NCBI RefSeq assembly: GCF_905147365.1 | Contig: NC_056410.1 | Coordinates: forward strand, 6,733,501 to 6,797,500 | Source: Aricia agestis | Taxonomy: Eukaryota; Arthropoda; Insecta; Lepidoptera; Lycaenidae | Direction of reading: 5' to 3' | DNA length: 64,000 nt | In this document: one piece after another, positions 44,845 through 53,907 of the stretch | Position numbering within the stretch: the first letter of the stretch is position 1 | Layout of the letters: each line of letters begins with the position of its first letter | The notes under the pieces: generated by a model | Database searches by the model: none | What the model was told of the DNA's origin: nothing | Seen by the model: only the letters and a program-made list of their open reading frames with translations | Position numbers and translations under genes: made by a program

Positions 44845-45726
44845 TTGTTGCTCTATTCCCCTAGGTATATTAACTTTATGTTATCAATATAAAAAGTAGC
44901 CAGTAGCCGATTCTCAGACCTACTGAATATGCATATAAAATTTGGTAAAAAAACAGAGCCGTTTCGGAGGAGTAGTGTAGGTACAGGTAGACAGGAGAAT
45001 TTTATCTTTACTAATATTATAAAGCGGAAGAGTTTGTTTGTTTGTTTGAACGCGCTAATCTCAGAAACTACTGATCCGATTCGAAAAATTATTTCAGTGT
45101 AAGATAGCTCATTTATCGAGGAAGGCTATAGGCTATATTTTATCACGATAAGACTAATAGGAGCGAAGAACTAGAGGTAAGTGTGGAAAAAACGGTCGGA
45201 CATTATTTGAAAGGGCTTATTTGAACGCGCTAATCTCAGGAACTACTGGTCCGATTTGAAAAATTATTTCAGTGTTAGATAGCATATTTATCGAAGAAGG
45301 CTATACGCTATAATATTTTATCATGCTAAAACTAATAGGAGCGAAGAAGTAGGGGAAAATGTGGAAAAAACGGGGGATTTTTTTTAAAAAGGGCTTATCT
45401 CACGAACTACTGCAGCAATTTTTCTATTGTTTGGCACAGATAAGAAGTAGACCACGTAAAGGATCATAGGCTATTTTTTGTGGACTAATTATTTGTCTGT
45501 GAAATATCTAATATACGCGGGCGAAGCCGCGCGGAACGTCTAGTATAAGTATAAGAAGATGTAGGTATCGACGCATATATACCACGCCAGTGCCTTACGA
45601 CTGGCGACTGCTCTCCACAGCAATGTTTTATCTGCCGTAAATGAGATTATCCTTTTAGGACAGTACATGAGCCGTGAGACGCGAAATAGGGTCGCAGTTG
45701 TGGTGTCGCGGGCTGATAATGAATTT
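44845..45726 (+). repeat. 882-bp direct duplication, copy 2
   Basis: Apparently identical to 43246-44127. With the spacer it makes a 1599-bp tandem unit, the second one incomplete. Confidence 0.9.
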
Positions 45727-45986
45727 CAATTTCATGCCTATTGCACCCTCTGCACAGTGGCGTTTATTAGATACATCGGGAACTAGAATTCTATGGAGCC
45801 TATTTTAACTTTTTTTAAATCTATCGATGGTCCTTGGTAGAAGTTGTATTGGTTCTCATACCATGTTTTTAAGTGACTAAGCTAAGATATTTACTGATAG
45901 TATGCGACCACGGCACACTAATAGTCAATACATAGAGTTACAACTTACACGTCTTGTAACTCCTCTGGGCCTGTAGACAAGTAGCA

Positions 45987-46112
45987 AAGCGCTAACGCTA
46001 ACGCTACAAAATGTATGCGATTTGACATAAGTCATCGCTTCGCTAGCGAATACTAATGTCAAATCCATTATCCATACATTTTGTAGCGTAGCCTAGCGTT
46101 AGCGTTAGGCTG
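45987..46112. repeat. Inverted repeat with GCTAACGCTAACGCTAC arms
   Basis: GCTAACGCTAACGCTACAAAATGTATG is mirrored by CATACATTTTGTAGCG..CCTAGCGTTAGCGTTAGGC, and GATTTGACAT by ATGTCAAATC. It is a 125-bp foldback MITE. Confidence 0.7.
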
Positions 46113-46149
46113 GTGTTGCTGTGCACTTGCGTTGCTGTACTACTGTACC

Positions 46150-46645
46150 ATCGAGGAAATTGATTCTTAGGCAGTTGAGTGTTGACAGACCCACGTCATT
46201 TGGTCGGATCATGCCAATTCAATGTTAATTGCATAAAGTTAATATAAGTACTAGGTAATATCATAATATTATCTATGGACGCTTCACACCACGTCAGTCT
46301 GGCCCCGTGCTAAGTACCTGAAGGACTTGTGTTACAGGTACCAGACAACGGAAATATATTTAGTACTTTTGTACTATACATATATTTAAGATTTTTATTT
46401 GTATCATACACATATTTAATACACATCCAGACCCGGGAACATTGAAAACTTTTTGTTCCGTCGGCGGGATTCGAACACGCGACCCCCGGCTTCAGCTGCC
46501 ACACACTCAACCAATTGAGCCACAGAGGTCGTTATATTAACTTTATGGTTAATTGCGATCTGTCGGCTGCATTTGACAAAACGCGACCAAATTACGTAGT
46601 GTCCCCCATCTGCCTATGAATCAACTTCTCCGATAGTACATTACT
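46150..46645. mobile_element. Inverted-repeat element split by a SINE
   Basis: The left part (AAATTGATTCTTAGGCAG ... AATTGCATAAAGTTAATATA, to about 46250) is inverted in the right part (TATTAACTTTATGGTTAATT ... TCTGCCTATGAATCAACTTC, about 46533-46640). SINE family 1 sits between. The simplest reading is a 230-bp MITE into which the SINE later inserted. Confidence 0.6.
46273..46529 (-). mobile_element. tRNA-derived SINE (family 1), full copy
   Basis: A reverse copy of 5827-6075: head CCTCTGTGGCTCAATTGG, B box GTTCGAATCCCGCCGACGG, then AAAAAGTTTTCAATGTTCCC, ending CTGACGTGGTGTGAAGCGTC. Confidence 0.8.
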
Positions 46646-46929
46646 ACCCTTTAAAAGTTAGCTAGGCCATTAAATATAAAAGTTATTCCATAGGTTTTAA
46701 TGGGTTCACACCTAAATAAACACTTTACAAACTTCCCGACCTAACAAAATTAGGCTAACTTTGTTAAAAGTTTTTGTAGCAGTTGATTCGTAAAAATCAC
46801 TAGAACGTTATTTAAAAAACAGAATAACATTATAAAAAATAGCACAAGAAAAAGCTACTCCATAGTGTTTACAGGCTCTATATAAGCTGAGTTAGGATTC
46901 ACGTCGTTTCTTTCGTCACGGGACTCGCC

Positions 46930-49900
46930 ATGGTCTCCGCGGAACAAACCAAAAAAGATGAAGTTCCAAAATCGAGTGATAAAAAAATTAAGTCAGCAGA
47001 AGTTAAACTTAGTAAAATATTAAATAAAATAAACAGTCTCAACTTAAATTGTTCCTTTTTATCTAAAGTAGAATTGCCTAAGAAGAGTAAGTCGCGCCTA
47101 AACATTATCAACATTTACGGTTTTGTGCTGATTGCTATTATTTTTGGTTTTGTTTGGTGTATTTTAGGGGGAAAATATTCGGTAAGTAGGTATAGTTTAT
47201 TATTTAACTACTAATAATTACTGTCACATAGTCTATAAAACATCGGTGGAATGATTTGTACCTAGTTTATAGTAGATTTTAACATGTTAAGCCCTTGCTT
47301 GATACGTTAGACAAAATGCTTGACAAGTAGTAGGTACAAAACATTGTTTTAAATCTCTTTAACTTTCTGCTTGTGACACTATTTCTGACTTTTTAAAATT
47401 TCAGAGCTGCATCCTAGAAATGCCTCCAAACGCAAAGTCCATGTTTCGAGCGCCCGAAGACTGCTCAATGTGTATGGGAGTGGAGAACATTACGCGACTT
47501 TCCGACATCAGTTCTGAAGAGTTTGAGGAATACTACGCGTACACCACTAAACCTGTCATAGTCACTGACGCTACTGAGGACTGGAGAGCTATGAAAGTAA
47601 GACCTTCTACAGGGTGTAACAAAACTAAGATGATAATATTTTAGGATGTGTACGTGTTCCTTGTTAAAGAGTTCACTGTGAAAGTAGCAGCGATGAAAGA
47701 CATTTTTTTTCACTTTGGTATGAGCCAGCGCGCGGCGTTAAGAGTTTCCCCATACAAAGGTGAAAAATTTTTTTGGTCTTTCAGCGCTGCTACTTTCACA
47801 GTGAACTCGCTACAAGGAACACATACACACCCTAAAGTATTATCACTTAGTTTTGTTACACCTTGTATAATATTATGATATTTAATGAAAATTAATGTGA
47901 AAAAAGTCACGCGCGACGATTAAGACGTTATACGCCTAGTTATGGGTATATTGTCCTTGTCTGATACGGTAAACATTTCCTTGATAGTAGAATAAATATT
48001 AATTATAAATATCTTTAGCTCTTGTTAATAAAATTATCCATAATTCCATACTGTATAAAGACGTTTACTTCTAAGCACCTACCTATGTACAATGTTTTGT
48101 TCTTGTTTGATACCTGAGATAGTAAGTGGCTTGGCAGCTAAGGCCGAACCAGCCTAAGTATAACTGTTGGTCTCTTTATTTGAAAGCAGGATTCAAATAC
48201 ATACCTACCACTTTGATACACAGATCGAGCTTTAAATTTCATCATTCCAGGAATTCGATTACAAATTCTTCGCGGACTTCTACCGCAACGGTAAAATGGG
48301 GAGGAAGACAAACGATTGCTTCTACTTCGCTTACAAGTCGGGGCTGGATTCCTTGGATGCTGTATTCAACATGGATGATCAGCGAGCTAACCTCTCTGGT
48401 GACCCGTGGTACGTCGGCTGGAGCACTTGCTACGACGAGGAAACGAGGAAACTCCGGGCTTATTATAAGCGACCGTACTTCTTACCGAAAACAGCGGAGA
48501 GCGATATGGTGGATTGGATCTTCATGGGCGGGCCGGGCCAGGGTGCGCACATGCATGTAAGTAGTGGTTTTTACGTTAAGTAACCGCAGAATGCCGCAGA
48601 GCAATCAGGTATCTTGATATAAGTGAGCAACAAACAGAATATGTCGCATAAAATCTGCTTCCAAACGCTTGTTGCTTACCTATGATTTGCACTTTAAATT
48701 ATTGTGAAATAATAGCTGTACCTACCTGCTACAATTTACAATTAACAAAAAAATTGTTAAGTACTACCAAATGATGCAGCAAGGCACGTAGTAAAGGAAA
48801 AAAATAATACGTTTCATCATTCATGCGTACCTAGTCACAATGGTAACACTACCATTATGACTAAACTCTAAACATACACATGTTTAGTCACAAATTCACA
48901 ATAGATCAAGGGTCAGCAACGGTTCACGCGTGATTCTATTTTGTATGGATGTAACAGGAAACGTCTAGTTATTACATCACTACTAAAGACTAGTCTAGGG
49001 ACTTGACTATGACAAGGATTATATTTCTTCGCTTCATTCTTCGATATATAATTAACCAAACGTAGTACCTTTGTATATCTGCTTGGCAATCGCGTTTTTT
49101 TAAAGACTTATGTGGGTAAGTTGAAAAATTACACGCTCGCTCGCTCGGTCACTCGGCGTTCCGGCATGCCTCATTCTTTGTTAACGCGAGGCAACGCGAA
49201 CACGTATACTTAGTAACCATGCCAAAGCGCAGCTGGTTATTATTATTAAGATGATTGAGTCAGTGTTGTAAGTAACTAAAGTCTGTGTTATTTTATCGTG
49301 TAACAAGAAAATACATGTAAGTACCTACTATTAAATACTTAAATAAACTTCCAAGGCCTAGACGAGCCAATTATATTCAATACTAATCGGCTTGTACTAC
49401 GACCGCAAGTTAATAAACGTACAATGTGCTGGGACTACGAGTCTTTATAATACACAATCTATAATATTATGTATGCTTTATTTGTTCTATAAATGGAATT
49501 ATAGTACTATATGTTTGCCGGATTGGGGGAAACAACTGCAGGTGATTACTGCAATTATTTAATTAACCGGCATGTACTGCGACTGTGAGTCAATAAGTAC
49601 AGTGTGTTTAGACCGCGAGTCCTTTTACCCAATCTATATTATTCTATATGCATCGGAATTGATTGCGGATCTCTGACGATGTTTTACCTAAAAATACCTG
49701 TAAAAATAGAACTACCTATATTATGTTTGTCCGATTGGGGGAAATAGTTGTAAGTTAATTACTGCAAGTGTTTAATTATATTAAGTTATTTTATAAACCG
49801 CCATAATGTCTCTAAACACAATTTATATGTATCGGAATTGACTGCGAGTTTTTGACGATGTATTATCTGTTCTATAAATAGAACTATACGTTGGCTGGTT

Positions 49901-52900
49901 TGGGGCTTAACAGGGAGTTATTTTATAAACCGCCATAATGTGTGGATTGACTGCGAGCCTCTAAACACAATCCTAATGCATTGACCTCGTGTCTCTGAAA
50001 ATGTTTTATCTAAAAATAGAAGTATAATATGTTGGCTGGTTTGAGGGGATTAACTGCTAGTTAATTACTATTTAAATTTAAAATATATTGATATTTTTTA
50101 AATCAACATAATGTATGGATTGACTACGAGTCTCCGATAATGTTTAAAAATAAAAATTAGCAACTACCGCGCGTTTTTCCGCGCTCTTTGTTCTATGAAT
50201 AGAATAACATAATAATAATTATTATAATATTAATATTATCTTTGCCGGTTTATAGAGAACAGCTATTTCGAGCTAATAACTAGATTGACTGCGAGTCTCA
50301 TCAGTTAACAACCAATGCGCGTCCCGCGCGATCATTTTGTTCTAAATATAGAACTACGATTATAATTTACTATGTCTGCCGGTATATAATTTTTATTATT
50401 TAATAAATCTTGCGCCAATTTTGGGACTCGGGATACACCGCGAGTGTATAACGAAACTTACTTAATAATATCTACGTAACGAGATAGTTACTACCCTCAA
50501 TATTTTTCGTAACATATTTTATCGACATATAAGTCGATTATAACGAGCTACCCCAATATTTAATTTGGTCGCTTACTAAAAGTGACAAATATAGGTACGG
50601 GACGATCAGGTTTCGAATGAACCCGAAGCTTTCCTGAGTACCGGCACCGATAGAACCGGTCCAGATCCGGATAGATCCAGGGCTCCTACTGACGTTAGGT
50701 GAACCCTCTTTGGATTCGCCAGATTATTGTTTTAAATGATCCTAAAAACGATTAAGATAACCTACTGCTTATAAACATTCCTGATAATAAGTGTTGTAGA
50801 TCGATTCCATTTCGATCGATTATTATCATTAAAGATTTCACCTGACAAAGTCTCGATATTATCAGACTTATCAACAGTATCTGGCTTATCTCGATATAAA
50901 TTATTATCAAACTTATCAGATAATACAAAATAAAATTATGAAAAAAAAAGAAAACATAGGGACATGCTAATAGTGGCCATACATATTCAGGAAAAAAATC
51001 ATAACTCTAGCGGCATTATCCAGGGAGGAAACAGGGGACAACGTTTGTATGGAAACACTAGTCGACAGGCAAGACTAGCGACTCCAATATTTTCGATATT
51101 TTCCTTAGCCATAATTTTATCGACGAACAAGGTTTCGCTGAATCAGTTATATTATAATATGTATAATCACCATGATCCCAATGTGTTATCATTTGAATCA
51201 CAAACCATAGAGGTTTCTTACGTTTCGTTTCTACTGACTATTATTATTATTAAATTCTTTCTCGAATATAATGATTACTATTCATAATGAATATTGTCTT
51301 TCGTAAAAAAAAAATCTTTCTTTCGTTACTCTGAAAATCTACGTTTGGTTATATATCGAAGAATGAAGCGAAGAAATATACTAAATGATCAAACGAACTT
51401 ACCAAGTGAAGTTCTATCATTATTATATGAGTCGCTTCATTCGAAGATATAATCTCCCTCCCACCCAGTCTGCACGAAACTATGTTTGCTGCAGTACCCA
51501 AAGAAAGAAAGAAAGATTTTTGCATTACTTCTCTCTAAACATAATGAGACATGCCGGAACGCCGAGTGACCGAGCGAGCGAGCGTGTAATTTTTCAACTT
51601 GCCCACATAAGTCTTTAAAAGAACGCGATTGCCAAGCAGATATACAAAGGTACTACGTTTGGTTAATTATATATCTTCGAATAAAGCGACTCATATAATA
51701 ATGATCGAACTTCACTTGGTAAGTTCGTTTGATCATTTATTATTAGTTCATCATCATCACCACCAGGTGGACAGCGTGCGGCACATGTCGTGGCAGGCGC
51801 AGGTGCGCGGGCGCAAGCGCTGGGAGCTGGCGCCGCCGCCGGAGTGTCTGTACACCTGCGCCTGGATCACCTTCACCGTGGAACCCGGCGAGATCCGTGA
51901 GTTGTAAAGGCTGCGCAAAACTTCAAGATGCATTTAATAGTAGATATCCATACGAATATGAATGCGAAAGTGTGTCTGTCTGTCTATTACCTCTTCACGC
52001 CTAAACCGCTGAACCGATTTTGCTAAAAGGAGAATGTCCAAAAATATATGGTGTCCCGTACCATTTTGCGTCAAAACGAAACTTGGTTTCTTAAAGTCTA
52101 TGATTATCACTTTAGCTCCTATAAAAAAATATTTGTAAACAAAACCGGGGTTTCAGAGTAATTTGATAAAATCGAAAATAACCTCAAAATCTTCAAAGCA
52201 CCTATTTTATTGACGGGTCATACCGGAGCGAACGTTATTGCTCTAAAAACAGAGTAAGGCGCATATATTAGTGACAAATCATAACCGAAACGTGTGTATT
52301 TATTATTATTGAATACATTCTCATAAGTCATAAGCAATTTAGGTAATTTAAGCAAAAATGTAAGTAACATCTTAGTCACAATACTTTTCACAATGGACAC
52401 ATAGCCCAATAGGCAACAGCGGCCATCGAAAGTTATGGTATCCAGGCCGCTGGCCGCTTGGTGGCCAAGTGCGCGTGTGGTCTATGGCGGTTTCATACTA
52501 AGGTATCTATCTCGATGGCCATCGCCACCGCCGCTAATGCGCTCAATCGCACACTTGTTATAAAGTATTTATTATTATTTTGTGAAATGAATCAGAAAGA
52601 AAATTAAAAGACGTATTCGCAAATGTCACAATGACAGATGTAAAAGAAATGCGTCGGTTAGGGATGCAATCGATAAATCGAAGTCTATGAAAAAAATCGA
52701 TTTTATGTCTAATAGCAGCACTGAATCGATTAGGTGTAATGGATTAGCTTAATTTTACTGTTATTGATGATCAAAAAAAATTTCTATGGGGAATACGCTT
52801 TTGTATGGGTAAACTCGTGATGCTGGGGCGCTTGCCCATACAAAAGTGAAAAAAATGGTCCTTCAGCGCTGCTACTTTCACAGTGAAATCTTTACAAGGA

Positions 52901-53058
52901 ACACACCCTAAAGTATTATCACTTAGTTTTGTTACATCCTGTATATTATAGGTTTATATATTTTGTTTACAGTGGTGGTCGACACCAACCGTTGGTACCA
53001 CAAGACCACGGTCCTGCCCGGGGACATCAGCATCACTATTGGAGCTGAATATGATTGA
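46930..53058 (+). CDS. Membrane-anchored JmjC/cupin-like oxygenase, 5 exons
   Basis: Exons: 46930-47181, 47405-47596, 48251-48556, 51767-51896 and 52973-53058, all GT..AG, joining to 321 residues. The start is in a good context (GCCATGG). Residues 1-56 are lysine-rich and polar. Residues 57-79 (LNIINIYGFVLIAIIFGFVW...) form one membrane segment with no signal cleavage, so a type II orientation with a lumenal catalytic domain is likely. The remainder reads as a JmjC-type, Fe(II)/2-oxoglutarate-dependent fold. The metal-binding HxD is H250-V-D252 (GAHMHVD), formed across an exon junction. The distal His is H303 in DTNRWYHKTTVLPGD. WELAPPPECLY and VEPGEI fit the cupin strands. Members of this group hydroxylate or demethylate proteins; the substrate here cannot be told. 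Introns 2 and 4 each hold a copy of the same MITE, and intron 3 an inverted-repeat element. Confidence 0.85.
47608..47869. mobile_element. GGTGTAACAAAA MITE in intron 2 of the JmjC gene
   Basis: Starts ACAGGGTGTAACAAAAC and ends TTTTGTTACACCTTGTATAA. It has the same inverted GTGAAAGTAGCAGCG arms as 24201-24467. It begins 11 bp downstream of the exon 2 splice donor. Confidence 0.8.
49030..51690. mobile_element. 2.66-kb element with about 145-bp terminal inverted repeats
   Basis: 49030-49175 is mirrored by 51543-51690: ACCAAACGTAGTACCTTTGT, ATCTGCTTGGCAATCGCG, AAAGACTTATGTGGG and AATTACACGCTCGCTCGCTC are all matched in reverse on the right. Between them no transposase frame is visible. The interior has a degenerate tandem array (49380-50400), then 50400-51300 of unclassified sequence. 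It resembles a non-autonomous DNA transposon or a foldback element. The family is not recognised. Confidence 0.7.
49380..50400 (+). repeat. Degenerate tandem array, six units of about 140-215 bp
   Basis: Units start near 49482, 49696, 49868, 50010, 50190 and 50338. Most contain, in order, TTCTATAAATAGAACTAT-like, TGCCGG/TGGCTGGTTTGGGG, TTAATTACTGC and TTGACTGCGAGTCT. Unit length and sequence vary a good deal, so the array is old. Confidence 0.65.
51345..51745. repeat. Secondary inverted repeat at the right end of the intronic element
   Basis: The block 51395-51455 (AACGAACTTACCAAGTGAAG ... ATATGAGTCGCTTCATTCGA) is mirrored at 51680-51740 (GCGACTCATATAATAATG ... CTTCACTTGGTAAGTTCGTT). The block 51340-51380 also repeats, inverted, the outer left end at 49021-49060. 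The right side is therefore a mosaic of several copies of the terminus. Confidence 0.65.
51950..52030 (+). mobile_element. Helitron-like 5' fragment in intron 4
   Basis: ATGAATGCGAAAGTGTGTCT, a CTGTCTGTC run and CGCCTAAACCGCTGAACCGA match the family's 5' half. The 3' half is missing. Confidence 0.55.
52775..52947. mobile_element. GGTGTAACAAAA MITE, truncated, in intron 4
   Basis: It keeps the central mirror (CTTTTGTATGGGTAAACTCG / CTTGCCCATACAAAAGTG) and the right arm to TTTTGTTACATCCTGTATA. The left arm is lost. Confidence 0.7.
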
Positions 53059-53091
53059 AGATTTCATTGTTTACCCCACAGACAGGAATAT

Positions 53092-53097
53092 AATAAA
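53092..53097 (+). terminator. Poly-A signal of the JmjC gene
   Basis: AATAAA 34 bp after the stop codon, the nearest hexamer downstream. Confidence 0.6.
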
Positions 53098-53907
53098 CTT
53101 TATGTTGTAATAATGATGATCACTTGTTGTTAGAGATTCAACCATTTAAACTTTTTGCAGCCGCAAATGAAAATTAATAATAATAAATCTTATATTTTGT
53201 ATCTATATGATATATCTAATAATAATATGACGTGAAATGAAACAGCAATATGTGCTAGGGAAATTATTTATTCATACTGAAGCTACATCGGTTACAATTA
53301 GCACTTGTTTTTACTAAAATGCAACATCAACTGATCTATAGGTACATTTTTGTGTAGAGAGAGCCTCAAAACTGAATTTACTACAAGCATTAAGTACATT
53401 TGAACTTATAAAATGAGTTATAAAAAAAACAAATAAAAAACATCAACATTATTTTGATTTATTAAAATTTAACTACTCTTCTTTAAAGCAAGATGCTTGT
53501 GTACTATTTATGCCATTAAAATCATATCGTATCTAATTCACTCTTCATCGCTTTATTCTTTAAAATAAATTATTGATATTAAATGGCAAAGTCCTGCTTT
53601 ACCTCAGGGAAATTAATCTATTAAAATCTTTTTGTTTACGACAAACTATGCTATATAAGATAAATATATTAAGCAGAGTAGATTATACTTTATTACTTTA
53701 AATAGTCCTACAAACGCCTTTCAATCTCTAAACTGAGAATCTGCCACTACATTACATTCGGCATTATTTTTGTGCGGCAGACGAAAAAAGTTAATATTCA
53801 AATTTGGAATTCACGACTACAGATAAACATTCAACGATTAAATTATAGATTCAAATCGAACGCTACACGATACTTTTTTACGATTGAAACAGCAATAGTC
53901 ACACGCA
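53098..53907. other. Convergent 3' region between the JmjC gene and V-ATPase a
   Basis: Expected to hold both 3' ends. Reverse AATAAA hexamers that could serve V-ATPase a lie near 53267, 53550 and 53688. No other gene seen. Confidence 0.5.

Larger units (their letters stand above)
48557..51766 (+). other. Intron 3 of the JmjC gene (3.2 kb)
   Basis: By far the longest intron of this gene, filled by the element at 49030-51690. No coding exon of the host gene is missing: the frame joins directly from H250 to V251. Confidence 0.85.

Noticed and set aside
48126..48560. 144-residue frame overlapping exon 3 of the JmjC gene
   Set aside because: It is out of frame with the conserved JmjC sequence; the true frame is FDYKFFADFYRNGKMG onward.
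51629..51907. Plus-strand 92-residue frame starting in intron 3 of the JmjC gene
   Set aside because: Only the part from 51767 is coding, entered by a splice acceptor. The His-rich stretch before it is intron read through.
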